DNA of 64,000 bases from Hydrogenophaga borbori (GCF_003417535.1 NZ_QVLS01000006.1:248001-312000); one strand, 5' to 3'; positions 41,354 to 49,856 are shown, counted from the stretch's first letter. Made by a program: numbers and translations. Notes: generated from the letters alone by a model not told the origin.

Positions 41354-44300
41354 CGGCAGGCCCGCTCCATCCTCACCCGCGCCACCTCCACCACCCGTTC
41401 AATCACCTCCCGCGCGTGCTCCAGTCCCATGAGCGCGAACAGCTCGGGCAGCAAGGCCTGACGAATGACGAAGCCGATGTTGTGCGGGTTGAGCGAGTGC
41501 TCGACCATGGCCCGGCCCACCACCGCGTCGATGGACAGGGCTTGCCTCGCCCAGGCGTCGGGTGGCGTGCGCGCGAACGCCTCTTCGCCCAGCACCAGGC
41601 GGCAGATGCCGCAATAGGCCCGCGCCAGCGGATGGTCCGCCAAGGCGCCGGGCAGGCCGTCCACCGTTCGCGCCGCGACCTGGTCTTCCAGGCGCACCAG
41701 CAGCATGTACTGCTTGAGCGGCTGATCGAACAAGGCCTGCGTCTGGGCGACGGCCTGTTTCAGCCGATCGGCGAACACCGTTTGCGCGTAGGGGTCGTCG
41801 GCCAGCGCCACCTGGATGGTCTTTCGCAGGCGCGCGCGCACCAGGTCGGCTTCGTTGCGGGCCTTCTCCGGGCTCCAGCGCTCGGGGGCGTCGGTCCGTG
41901 CCGGAGGGGTCAACAGGTACGCGCCCTCCGGTTCCCGCACCGCCAGCCGCTGCCAGCGCGGACCCGCGGCGTGGCGCAGGTGCTCGGGCCCGCTGTCGCT
42001 CCGGTCCTCGGTCTCCTGGGCGTCGCCTTGCGCGATGCGGCGCAGGCCGTTGAAAAAGCGCCGTTCGGCGCGGTAGGTGGCGATGGCCTGTTCGGACACC
42101 TGGGGGTCGTCGAAGAAGCTGCGCGAGGCCTCGGCCGTCTGCAGGCACTGCGTGAAACGCCGCAGGGCGGCGTAGAAGGCGTCGCGGCGCTGTTGTTGCG
42201 CGTCGAGGCCCTGCCCGCTGCCGCTGTCCACGAAGCGGGGCATCAGGGCCTGCCGGTACTGCTCCAGGTCGGACGGGTCCCGCACCTCGTCGAACAGGGC
42301 GCGCAGGGCCGCGTGCAGGGCCGGCAGCTGGCGGTACTCGGCGCTCACCGGTCGATAGAGGCCCGCGACGTCGTCGAGTTCGTAGCCCCCCTGGGTGCGC
42401 GCTTCCAGGTTCTGGTAGTCGCGCAAGGCGCTGTCCAGTTCGCGCAGGATGCCGCGGTAGTCCACCAGCAGGCCGTGGCGCTTGGCTTCGTGCGGGCGGT
42501 TGACGCGCGCCACGGCCTGGATCAGGTTGTGCGCCTTCAGTGGCTTGTCGATGTACAGCACGGCATTGCGTGGTTCGTCGAAGCCGGTGAGCAGCCGGTC
42601 GACAACGATCAGCAGCTCAGGCCCGCCGTCGCCACTGAAATCGCGCAGCACGCGGTGCTCGTGAGCCTGTGCGTCGCGGCCCACGTGGGCGTCCCACCAG
42701 CGCTGCACCTCGAGCCGGCCCTGGTCGTCGATGGCGTCGTGGCCCTCGCCGTTGTCGGGCGGCGACATGATCACGGCGCTGCTCACCAGGCCCGTGGCCT
42801 CAAGGCAGCGGTGGTAGCGGATCGCGTCGAGCTTGCTCGCCGTGGCCACCTGGCCTTTGAGACCCAGGCGCTTGACGTGCCGCTCGAAGTGCTGGGCGAT
42901 GTCCCAGGCGATGAGCTCGATGCGTTGGGGGGCGCCGTATACCGCGCGCCGGCTCGTGTAGCGGCCCTTGAGCTCCGCGGTCTGTTCGGGCGTGAGGCCG
43001 GCGCTGATCCGGTTGAACCAATGGTTGGCGGCGTCGTCGTCGACGCCCATCTCGGGCACGCGCTCTTCGTACAGCAGGGGCACCACGGTGCCGTCGTCCA
43101 CCGCGCGCTGCAAGCTGTAGGCGTGCACGATGGGTCCGAAGCGTTGCGAGGTCTTTTCCTCCTTGAGCAGGGGGGTGCCCGTGAAGGCCAGGCAGGCCGC
43201 GCGTGGCAGCACCCGGCGCAGGCGCTCATGCAGTTGCCCGCCATGGCTGCGATGGCCCTCGTCGACCAGCGCCACGATGTCGGCCGAAGGGTTGTAGCAC
43301 TCAGGCCGTTGCGTGGCGGTGGTGAACTTGTGGACCAGCGTGAACACGATGCGCTCGCTCCCCCGGCCGATGCGCCGCGCCAGCTCGCGCCCGCTGCCCA
43401 CGCGGGCCTTCTCGCCATCCTTCTTCGCGGCCACGGCCGAGCCGAAGGCGCCGCCGTTCGTGAAATTGCGCGCGAGCTGGTCTTCGAGGTCGAGGCGGTC
43501 GGTGACGACGAGCACGCGGCAGGCCTGCGTGTCGGGGTGGAACACCAGGGCCCTGGCCAGGAAGACCATGGTCAAGCTCTTGCCCGAACCCGTGGTGTGC
43601 CAGAGCACACCGCCCTGGCGAGCGCCGTCGGGGCGGCGCTGCTGGATGCGCTGGAGCATGGCCCGCACGCCGAAGTACTGGTGTGGCCGCGCGATCACCT
43701 TGCCCAGGCGGCGGTCGAACAGGACGAAGTGGCGCAGCAGCTCGAGCAGCCGCTCGGGCCGCAGCAGGGCGCGCACCGTCCGCTCGGGCTCGTTGGACCC
43801 AGTGCCGTCGCCGGGCTCCTCGCGCCAGCGCGCCCAGGCGCGCGGGGGCGTGCCCGTGGTGGCGTAGCGCGCCTCGCCCGAACCCAGGGCCAGCAGCAAC
43901 TGGGCGTAGACGAACAGCCCCGGTGTCTCGTCGGGCCGCTGGTGGTGCAGCTGGCGCTGGATGGCCTCGTGCACCGGAGCCGCGCGAGGGTGGCCGCCCG
44001 ATGCCGGGCCCTCGATGACCACCAGCGGCAGGCCGTTCACGTAGCCCAGCACGCCGGGTCGGCGCGGGTGCGCGCCGATGGTGGTGTGCAGTTCGGGCGA
44101 TTCGACCGCGTCCCATTGGTTGGTGTCGGGGGCCTCCCAGTCGACCAGCGGCACCGTGGGCTGGTGCTTCTTGCCATCGGGCATGAACTCGGTGACCGTG
44201 ACACCGAGCGTGAGCAGGCGGTAGAACCGCTCGTTGGCGGCGAGCAGGCCGTCGGCCAGGGACAGCCCCTCCACCTCGCGCACCACCTGGTCGATGCCAC

Positions 44301-44472
44301 CGGCCGAGAGCGGGTAGCGCTCCCCCCGGTACTCGAAGCGGTGCGCCTGCAGGGCCTGGATCAGGCGTGGCCGCAGAAGGACGTCGTTCGGACCGCTGCG
44401 CCAGCGCGCCGCCTCGGCAGCGGGCCGGTGGCGCCAGCCCAGGCTCGCCAGCCAGCGCAGCGCGGCGTTCAT
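41350..44472 (-). CDS. hsdR: Type I restriction enzyme subunit R, nuclease motif altered
   Basis: 1040 aa, SNF2-type DNA translocase/endonuclease subunit. Helicase motifs are intact: TTGSGKS (Walker A, K298), VDEGHRSHG (motif II), LAFTGTPLL (III), VDRLLTGFDEPR and VARVNRP (V/VI). The N-terminal nuclease segment reads RPGVLGYVNGLPLVVIEGPA, where family members usually have RPD...VIExK. The first acid is G140 and the Lys is P156, while E154 remains. The start overlaps the hsdS stop (ATGA). Translocation should work; DNA cleavage is doubtful. Confidence 0.93.
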   Translation of the reverse strand: MNAALRWLASLGWRHRPAAEAARWRSGPNDVLLRPRLIQALQAHRFEYRGERYPLSAGGIDQVVREVEGLSLADGLLAANERFYRLLTLGVTVTEFMPDGKKHQPTVPLVDWEAPDTNQWDAVESPELHTTIGAHPRRPGVLGYVNGLPLVVIEGPASGGHPRAAPVHEAIQRQLHHQRPDETPGLFVYAQLLLALGSGEARYATTGTPPRAWARWREEPGDGTGSNEPERTVRALLRPERLLELLRHFVLFDRRLGKVIARPHQYFGVRAMLQRIQQRRPDGARQGGVLWHTTGSGKSLTMVFLARALVFHPDTQACRVLVVTDRLDLEDQLARNFTNGGAFGSAVAAKKDGEKARVGSGRELARRIGRGSERIVFTLVHKFTTATQRPECYNPSADIVALVDEGHRSHGGQLHERLRRVLPRAACLAFTGTPLLKEEKTSQRFGPIVHAYSLQRAVDDGTVVPLLYEERVPEMGVDDDAANHWFNRISAGLTPEQTAELKGRYTSRRAVYGAPQRIELIAWDIAQHFERHVKRLGLKGQVATASKLDAIRYHRCLEATGLVSSAVIMSPPDNGEGHDAIDDQGRLEVQRWWDAHVGRDAQAHEHRVLRDFSGDGGPELLIVVDRLLTGFDEPRNAVLYIDKPLKAHNLIQAVARVNRPHEAKRHGLLVDYRGILRELDSALRDYQNLEARTQGGYELDDVAGLYRPVSAEYRQLPALHAALRALFDEVRDPSDLEQYRQALMPRFVDSGSGQGLDAQQQRRDAFYAALRRFTQCLQTAEASRSFFDDPQVSEQAIATYRAERRFFNGLRRIAQGDAQETEDRSDSGPEHLRHAAGPRWQRLAVREPEGAYLLTPPARTDAPERWSPEKARNEADLVRARLRKTIQVALADDPYAQTVFADRLKQAVAQTQALFDQPLKQYMLLVRLEDQVAARTVDGLPGALADHPLARAYCGICRLVLGEEAFARTPPDAWARQALSIDAVVGRAMVEHSLNPHNIGFVIRQALLPELFALMGLEHAREVIERVVEVARVRMERACR

Positions 44473-45707
44473 GCCGGCGGCGCGACGGTCTGGGCCGGGG
44501 GCAGTCGCACGCGCCGGCGACCGCTGAAGAGCTCGCCCAGCAGCGCGCGCTTCTCCAGGCGCAGCGCCTCGATCTGGGCGGCGATGCTGTACTCCTCGGC
44601 TTCGGCCCCGCGCAGGATGGCCGCGATGCGGCGCTGCACATCCAGTGGCGGCAGGTGCAGCGGCAGCTTGAAGAAGTCCTTCAGGCTCACATTGAGCAGG
44701 CCATGGTTGCGAGCGCCTTCCTGCGCGATGCCGGTGATCGCCTCATTGAGCATGCCGGCCTCGAAGTAGAGGCGATAGAAATCGTTGTCCACCTCCGCGC
44801 CAGGGCGCTGGCGAAAGCAGATGTAGAGGCCGGAGACGACCCCCGAGTCGTAGGCCACCAGCGGCTTGATGGCTCCGACCGGGTAGCCGCAGGAGGCGCT
44901 GCGGTTGTAGGCGAAGTCGCCGGGGGCCAGCCGGGTGTAGCGGCTGAGGTCGTCGCTGGCGACGTTCTTGTTGAAGAACTCGCGCTGGCTCACCAGGCCG
45001 TGCTGGGCCGAGATCGTGAGCACATTGCTGTCGCCGTCCGTGTTCTTGCGGGTGATGCGCTCGAAGACGGCGTCGAAGTCCACCTGCGCCCAGTGCGCCC
45101 GCGCGTTCACCACCGAGCGGCGGTTGGACAGCAGCACGTGCATGAGGTCGCGCTTCTGGCGGCGGCTGTTGTCGAGCAGGCGTTCGGTGGTGGCGATGGC
45201 GCGGTCCCAGTCGCCGGCCATTCGCGCGATGCGCGCCTGTTCGCGCCGGGGTGGCAGAGGCAGCGGGATGGAGCGGATCAGCCCGGCGTTGAGGTTCTGC
45301 TGGGCGCCGGCGTTGCCCAGTTCGCGGATTTCGGCGTAGTGCGCGGCGAGAAACTGGTAGACGTAGTCGGGGTCGTGCTCGGCGTGCACCTGGATGGCGG
45401 CGCAGGCCTGGTTGGTGGTGGCGGCCAGGCCCAGGCGCGCCACTTGCCCGCGCGTGCGGCCCTGGCCGTACATGGCCATGAGCACGGTGCCCGCTGGAAA
45501 GAGCCTGGCCGAGGAGTGGCGCATGCCCTGCGGCGTGATCTTCTCGGCCGTGGCGGTGATGGTGTTGAACTGGATTTCGCCCGTCGTGACCCAGGGGATG
45601 TCGCCACCCCAGTAGCCTGGCCGGGAGCGGTCCGGTGTGCCGCCGGAGCCGATGCGGGCGATGTCACCCAGGGTGGCGCGAGTCCAACCCGTGGGCAGCT
45701 CAGTCAT
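44469..45707 (-). CDS. hsdS: Type I restriction-modification specificity subunit
   Basis: 412 aa with the usual two target-recognition domains. TRD1 is at about 1-170 (LPTGWTRATLGDIARIGSGGTPDRSRPGYWGGDIPWVTTGEI), followed by a conserved coiled-coil spacer (REQARIARMAGDWDRAIATTERLL). TRD2 is at about 205-360, with a second spacer (DVQRRIAAILRGAEAEEYSIAAQIEALRLEKRALLGELF). Overlaps hsdM by 8 bp. Sets the methylation target, which cannot be read from sequence. Confidence 0.95.
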   Translation of the reverse strand: MTELPTGWTRATLGDIARIGSGGTPDRSRPGYWGGDIPWVTTGEIQFNTITATAEKITPQGMRHSSARLFPAGTVLMAMYGQGRTRGQVARLGLAATTNQACAAIQVHAEHDPDYVYQFLAAHYAEIRELGNAGAQQNLNAGLIRSIPLPLPPRREQARIARMAGDWDRAIATTERLLDNSRRQKRDLMHVLLSNRRSVVNARAHWAQVDFDAVFERITRKNTDGDSNVLTISAQHGLVSQREFFNKNVASDDLSRYTRLAPGDFAYNRSASCGYPVGAIKPLVAYDSGVVSGLYICFRQRPGAEVDNDFYRLYFEAGMLNEAITGIAQEGARNHGLLNVSLKDFFKLPLHLPPLDVQRRIAAILRGAEAEEYSIAAQIEALRLEKRALLGELFSGRRRVRLPPAQTVAPPA

Positions 45708-47214
45708 ACCCCAGCTCCTTCAGATACCCCGCCATCTTCAACTCCAGCTCGGCGAGTTCTTCCTTGAGCTTCAGGCGCTCGGCCCGCACCGCCGGCAGGT
45801 CGGCGGTGGCCGTGTCTTCGAAGGTGTTGACGTAGCGCGGGATGTTGAGGTTGAAGCCGTGGCCGGCGATTTCCTCGCGCGTGGCGAGGTGGGCGTACTT
45901 GTCGATGGGCTGGCGCGCCTGCACGGCATCGATGATGGCCTGCACGTCCTGCGCGCGCAGCAGGTTCTGGTTCTTGCCGTCCTGGTAGGCGCGGCTGGCG
46001 TCGATGAACAGAACCTTGTCATCGACCTTGTTCTGGCGCAGCACCAGGATGGCCGCCGGGATGCCGGTGCCATAGAACAGCTTCTCCGGCAGGCCGATGA
46101 CCACGTCCAGCAGGTTTTCCTCGATCAGCACCTGGCGGATGCGGCCCTCGCTGGCGCCGCGGAACAGCACGCCGTGTGGCACCACCACGGCCATGCGGCC
46201 GGTGCCAGGCCGCATGGTCTCCACCATGTGCAGGATGAAGGCGTAGTCGCCCTTGGTGCGCGGCGGAACGCCGCGGCGAAAGCGCTGGTGCGGGTCCTTC
46301 GCGGCGTTTTCGTGGCCCCATTTCTCCAGCGAAAACGGTGGATTGGCGACGACGACGTCGAAGCGGCGCAGGCGGCCATCGGCATCGAGCAGTTTGGGGT
46401 TGCGCAGGGTGTCGCCCCATTCGACGCGGTGGTTGTCCTCGGCGTGCAGGAACATGTTCATCTTGGCCAGCGCCCAGGTGCTGCCGATGGCTTCCTGCCC
46501 GTACAAGGCGTAGTGGCGGCGGCCCGTGCGCGAGCGGATCAGCTGCGCGCACTTCATCAGCAGCGAGCCAGAGCCGCAGGTGGGGTCGCAGATCTCCTCG
46601 CCTTCCTGGGGGGCCATCAGGCGCGCCATGAGCTGCGAGACCTCGGGCGGGGTGTAGAACTCGCCCGCCTTCTTGCCGGCCGTGGTGGCGAAGTTCTTGA
46701 TGAGGAACTCGTAGGCGTTGCCGATCACGTCGAGCTGGCCGACGCGGCTTTCGCGCAGGTTCAACTCGGGCCGGGCGAAGTCCTCCAGCAAGTGGCGCAG
46801 GATGTCGTTCTTCTGTGCCTCGTCGCCGAGCTTGGTGGAGTTGAAGCTGATGTCCTGGAAGACGTCGCGCAGCTTGCCCAGGTTGGCTTCCTCGATGGCG
46901 TGCAGGGCGCGGTCGATGCGCTCGCCATTGCCGGGCTGGTGGCGGGCCTCGTGCAAGGCCCGGAAGTTCGCGCTGCGCGGCAGCACGAAACGTTCGTTTT
47001 TCAGCAGCTCCTCGATGAGCTCGGGGTGGGCGCCATGCGCGGCCTGGTAGCGCTCGTAGTGGTCCTGCCAGATATCGGAGATGTACTTGAGGAAGAGCAT
47101 CGTCAGGATGTAGTCCTTGTAGATGCTCGGGTCCACGGTGCCGCGGAAGGTGTCGCAGGCGTTCCAGACGGCGGTGTTGATGGCGTCCTGGCTGATGACG
47201 GTGTCGTCGTTCAT
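45700..47214 (-). CDS. hsdM: Type I restriction-modification DNA methyltransferase subunit
   Basis: 504 aa adenine-N6 methyltransferase. N-terminal HsdM_N helical domain (TVWNACDTFRGTVDPSIYKDYILTMLFLKYISD), SAM motif I DPTCGSGSLL, and catalytic NPPF in DVVVANPPFSLEKWG. The C-terminal coiled coil binds HsdS. Complete, so methylation should be active. Lies 24 bp after the half-size S-like gene. Confidence 0.97.
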   Translation of the reverse strand: MNDDTVISQDAINTAVWNACDTFRGTVDPSIYKDYILTMLFLKYISDIWQDHYERYQAAHGAHPELIEELLKNERFVLPRSANFRALHEARHQPGNGERIDRALHAIEEANLGKLRDVFQDISFNSTKLGDEAQKNDILRHLLEDFARPELNLRESRVGQLDVIGNAYEFLIKNFATTAGKKAGEFYTPPEVSQLMARLMAPQEGEEICDPTCGSGSLLMKCAQLIRSRTGRRHYALYGQEAIGSTWALAKMNMFLHAEDNHRVEWGDTLRNPKLLDADGRLRRFDVVVANPPFSLEKWGHENAAKDPHQRFRRGVPPRTKGDYAFILHMVETMRPGTGRMAVVVPHGVLFRGASEGRIRQVLIEENLLDVVIGLPEKLFYGTGIPAAILVLRQNKVDDKVLFIDASRAYQDGKNQNLLRAQDVQAIIDAVQARQPIDKYAHLATREEIAGHGFNLNIPRYVNTFEDTATADLPAVRAERLKLKEELAELELKMAGYLKELGYD

Positions 47215-47238
47215 GTCGTTCTTGAAGGTTCGGCGGGA

Positions 47239-47826
47239 TCAGGCCTGGCGCGCGGACGGGGCCAGCAGGCCCTGCGCGAGGGCGTCGATTTGTAGCTCAC
47301 GGTTGCGGATCAGGGCTTCCAAACGCTGGCGCTCCTGCCGGGCGGCCTCGGCCAGATCGACCAGCAGGCGCTGGCGCGCCAGCCCGGGCACCGCGATGGG
47401 CATGTCTTCCAGCACCGGACGGCGGATGCTGAGCTGGTCCGTGCCCTCGGCGTTGTTGCGCAGGTAGCGCTGGCTGGGGGTGCGGTTGATGTGCCAGGCC
47501 AGGTACTCGGGCAGCAGGCCCTCGGCCTTGCAGCGCAGCACAAAGAAGTACTGCGCGCACACCGTGGCGGGCGGCGTCTGGCTCAGGCACACGGCGTAGT
47601 TGCGCGTGCCGCGCGCGGCAAACAGGATGTCGCCGTCGCGCAGCCAATCCGGCGGCTTGCCGCGGCCCAGGTCCGCGCGCGAAAGGTTGGCCCAGGCCAC
47701 GTCGCCGTCGGGGGAGATGTCGCGCATCTGGATGACCCGGGCCTTGCCGTGCGCCGCCACCGGCACGCTGCCTCGGAAGGGGTGGCCCGCCCGCACCTCG
47801 GCCAGCGCTTTCAATGACGAAATCAT
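47239..47826 (-). CDS. Half-size HsdS-like protein (single TRD)
   Basis: 195 aa. LAEVRAGHPFRGSVP at the start, SRADLGRGKPPDWLRDGDILFAARGTRNYAV and IRRPVLEDMPIAVPGLARQRLLVDLAEAARQERQRLEALIRNRELQIDALAQGLL at the end match one target-recognition domain plus the conserved S spacer helix. Full HsdS proteins have two such units. It precedes hsdM in the same operon, while a full hsdS follows hsdM. It could dimerise to form an alternative specificity or modulate the full complex (inference). The ATG is 3 bp from an operator-like repeat. Confidence 0.85.
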   Translation of the reverse strand: MISSLKALAEVRAGHPFRGSVPVAAHGKARVIQMRDISPDGDVAWANLSRADLGRGKPPDWLRDGDILFAARGTRNYAVCLSQTPPATVCAQYFFVLRCKAEGLLPEYLAWHINRTPSQRYLRNNAEGTDQLSIRRPVLEDMPIAVPGLARQRLLVDLAEAARQERQRLEALIRNRELQIDALAQGLLAPSARQA

Positions 47827-47829
47827 GAT

Positions 47830-47848
47830 GCATCAATCTCTGTGATGC
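47830..47848. promoter_or_regulatory. Operator 1 (GCATCA-N7-TGATGC) before the hsd operon
   Basis: GCATCA-N7-TGATGC inverted repeat, 3 bp upstream of the half-S start. On the minus strand TTGTCT (47880-47875), 17 bp, CAAAAT (47857-47852) form a promoter whose start region this site covers. Same half-sites and spacing as 47895-47923. Confidence 0.65.
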
Positions 47849-47851
47849 GAA

Positions 47852-47887
47852 ATTTTGCTTGCCCCTTTCGGTCGAGACAAGTAAGCT
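47852..47887. promoter_or_regulatory. Overlapping divergent promoters of the hsd operon and DUF3892 gene
   Basis: Minus strand: TTGTCT (47880-47875)-N17-CAAAAT (47857-47852) toward the hsd genes. Plus strand: TTGCCC (47859-47864)-N17-TAAGCT (47882-47887) toward DUF3892. The two -35 regions lie within each other's spacer, so polymerase binding should be mutually exclusive. AT content is visibly higher than in the surroundings. Confidence 0.55.
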
Positions 47888-47894
47888 AAATGTG

Positions 47895-47923
47895 TTCATG
47901 CATCAAAACACATGATGCATGAA
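47895..47923. promoter_or_regulatory. Operator 2 (extended GCATCA-N7-TGATGC) before DUF3892
   Basis: TTCATGCATCA-N7-TGATGCATGAA, a perfect 11-bp inverted repeat with the same core and spacing as operator 1. It lies just downstream of the plus-strand -10, over the expected transcription start, and covers an in-frame ATG at 47919, which argues for the later start at 47940. Confidence 0.7.
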
Positions 47924-47939
47924 TAAGGGGAAGGACCAC

Positions 47940-48242
47940 ATGCGCGAATTCGAAATCAACTGCGCCAGCCGGCTCAACCGCCAGGGCGGGCACGAGCACA
48001 TCACCCACCTGGGCCACATCGCCAACCACTGGCGGCTGTCGCTGGAATCCATGGTCCGGCGCATCGAGTCGGGGACCGAGGGGTACTACCTGCTCGATCG
48101 AAAGACGGGCGAGCGCCTGCGCCTCGCGGTGGTGCGCGAGCCGGGCCACACGCCCTACCTGCGCACGCAGCGGGCGGACGGCTGGACCGACCACCTGCTC
48201 GCGCTGCCGGAATGCGGGCGAAGCTGTGCGCTGATCGGTTGA
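47940..48242 (+). CDS. DUF3892-family protein
   Basis: 100 aa. ITHLGHIANHWRLSLESMVRRIESGTEGYYLLDRKTGERLRLAVV and TPYLRTQRADGWTDHLLALPEC fit DUF3892, a small family of unknown function often found near mobile or defence genes. The start ATG at 47940 has AAGG 5 bp upstream and lies outside operator 2; the ATG at 47919 would put the start inside the operator. Divergent from the hsd operon, so it is a candidate partner or controller, although no helix-turn-helix is obvious. Confidence 0.8.
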   Translation: MREFEINCASRLNRQGGHEHITHLGHIANHWRLSLESMVRRIESGTEGYYLLDRKTGERLRLAVVREPGHTPYLRTQRADGWTDHLLALPECGRSCALIG

Positions 48243-48248
48243 GGCGGC

Positions 48249-48605
48249 TTACTGCAGCAGCCCGCCGGCCATGGCCCGCAGCTCGGGGCTCAGGTGCTCG
48301 GTCCAGCCCAGCTGCTCGGCCATGTGGCACACCACCCAGCGGGCCTCGGGGGGCGATAGCACGCTGTCGGGTTCTTCGCCCGCCAACTCGAGCAGGCCCT
48401 CCAGCACCTTGTCGATCACGTCGGGCTCGGTGATGCCGAGCTTGAACTGAACCTCCTGGGCGCGCGTGACGAGGGCGTTGGCCATGTCGTCGCAGACCTC
48501 GAAGCGGCGGGCGATGTGCTGGGCCAGCTGGGCGGCCCGCTGGCCCGGGCGCGTCTGCAGGCGAATGAAGCTCTCGGGTATGTGAATCTGGGAAGCGTCG
48601 TCCAT
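48249..48605 (-). CDS. Hypothetical protein
   Basis: 118 aa, not recognised. Begins MDDASQIHIPESFIRLQTRPGQRAAQLAQHIARRFEVCDDMANALVTRAQE, mainly alpha-helical and acidic, soluble, no signal peptide. The ATG at 48617 (MIRAMDD) and one at 48641 are alternative starts. It ends 6 bp from the convergent DUF3892 stop. The coding pattern and steady composition support a real gene. Confidence 0.7.
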   Translation of the reverse strand: MDDASQIHIPESFIRLQTRPGQRAAQLAQHIARRFEVCDDMANALVTRAQEVQFKLGITEPDVIDKVLEGLLELAGEEPDSVLSPPEARWVVCHMAEQLGWTEHLSPELRAMAGGLLQ

Positions 48606-48662
48606 GGCGCGAATCATGTCGGAATCGGCGCACGCCGTCACGGCGCGCGCGCCGACGGCGGG

Positions 48663-48678
48663 GTCGGACCTGTCCGAC
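48663..48678. promoter_or_regulatory. 7-bp inverted repeat upstream of the hemerythrin gene
   Basis: GTCGGAC-CT-GTCCGAC, perfect, in the divergent region between the hypothetical (start 48605) and hemerythrin (start 48754) genes. Possible operator. Confidence 0.4.
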
Positions 48679-48753
48679 GCGCGGGCTGGTGTCGCGCAGA
48701 GACGATCAAGTCACACGGAACCCTTTTGTCCCAAGCACCACCTCAACGCCCGC

Positions 48754-49251
48754 ATGACCCTCTTCGACGCCCTGCGCCAGAGCCACGAGCTGCAGCGCCG
48801 CCTGTGCCGCCGGCTCGTGCGCATCAAACCCCAGGACCGCGACACGGTGTTCCTCACCTTGAAGGTCGAGCTCGAGGCCCATGCCGCGGCCGAGGAACGC
48901 TTCCTGTACGTGCCGATGCTGATGACCAATCCTGGCCTCAGCGCCTCGCGCCACGCCCTGGCCGAGCACCACACCATCGAAGAGCTGTGCGAGGACCTGA
49001 GCGTGCCCGACAAAGGCACGGCGGCCTGGCTGGCGACGGCGAAGCGGCTGAGCGACAAGGTGCACCACCACCTGCGCGAGGAGGAGCGCAAGTTCTTCCA
49101 GCTCGCGGGCAAGCTCATCAGCGACGCGGACAAGCTGACCCTGGGCCGCAGCTACCTCAAGGACCTGGTGCACATGCGCCAGCACTACGCGCAGGCCTAC
49201 AAGAGCCTGGCCGTGGACCGCCAGGGCGCGGTGGTGCCGGCCGCCAGCTGA
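48754..49251 (+). CDS. Hemerythrin HHE-domain protein
   Basis: 165 aa cytoplasmic four-helix protein. Iron-binding candidates: H in ALRQSHELQ, HAAAEERFLYVPML (H-x3-E), HHTIEELCEDL, and DKVHHHLREEERKFFQLA, which follow the HHE spacing. Such proteins bind or sense O2 or NO, or store iron. The ATG at 48754 begins the family sequence; the frame open before it lacks homology-like features. Confidence 0.9.
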   Translation: MTLFDALRQSHELQRRLCRRLVRIKPQDRDTVFLTLKVELEAHAAAEERFLYVPMLMTNPGLSASRHALAEHHTIEELCEDLSVPDKGTAAWLATAKRLSDKVHHHLREEERKFFQLAGKLISDADKLTLGRSYLKDLVHMRQHYAQAYKSLAVDRQGAVVPAAS

Positions 49252-49256
49252 GGCGG

Positions 49257-49279
49257 CGCGCGGCGGATCGCACCGCGCG
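49257..49279 (+). terminator. GC hairpin after the hemerythrin gene
   Basis: CGCGCGG-N9-CCGCGCG, perfect 7-bp stem beginning 6 bp after the stop codon. No U-tract; weak terminator candidate. Confidence 0.3.
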
Positions 49280-49368
49280 CGGGGCGGGCGGGGGAAGCGT
49301 TCGGGCGTGGCATGCTCTGCCCCCTCGTCACTTGCGACGGTTTCTCCCCTCTCCCCCTCTCACTTGTC

Positions 49369-49767
49369 ATGAACGCTCTCAACGCCCTCTTCGATCAACC
49401 GCGTTTCGGTGTGCTGCTGCTGCGCTGGACGCTGGCCATCCTCATGCTGTTCCATGGCTGGGCCAAGATCACGGGCGGTGTCTCGGGCATCGTGGGCATG
49501 GTCAGCGCGCATGGGCTGCCGGGCTTCCTGGGCTACGCCGTGTACCTGGGCGAGGTGGTGGCGCCGCTGATGCTGCTGGTGGGTTTCTGGGTGGTGCCGG
49601 CGGCGCTGGTGGTCGCCATCAACATGGTGGTGGCGCTGGTGCTGGTGCATTCGGGTCACTTCCTGGGCCTGGCCAGCAGCGGCGGCTGGCGCCTGGAACT
49701 GCAGGCCTTCTTTCTCGTGAGCGCGCTGGTGGTGGCGTTCACGCACCGGCTCGGGCCGCAGCGCTGA
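49369..49767 (+). CDS. DoxX-family membrane protein
   Basis: 132 aa with four hydrophobic helices. LLRWTLAILMLFHGWAKITGG at about 17-37 and LGEVVAPLMLLVGFW near 63 are DoxX features. The family includes thiosulfate:quinone oxidoreductase subunits and redox-stress proteins; specific role unknown. Stands alone, with a pyrimidine-rich leader and no good Shine-Dalgarno. Confidence 0.9.
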   Translation: MNALNALFDQPRFGVLLLRWTLAILMLFHGWAKITGGVSGIVGMVSAHGLPGFLGYAVYLGEVVAPLMLLVGFWVVPAALVVAINMVVALVLVHSGHFLGLASSGGWRLELQAFFLVSALVVAFTHRLGPQR

Positions 49768-49856
49768 GCCGCCGTGGCGGGCCCGCGGGTGCCGCGCCCG
49801 CCGCGCAGAAAGCCCGGCCGATAATCCGGCGCACCGCACCCGCACCGCCGACCACG

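Noticed and set aside
47919..47939. First in-frame ATG of the DUF3892 gene
   Set aside because: It lies inside the perfect operator repeat, and the Shine-Dalgarno sequence fits the ATG at 47940 instead.
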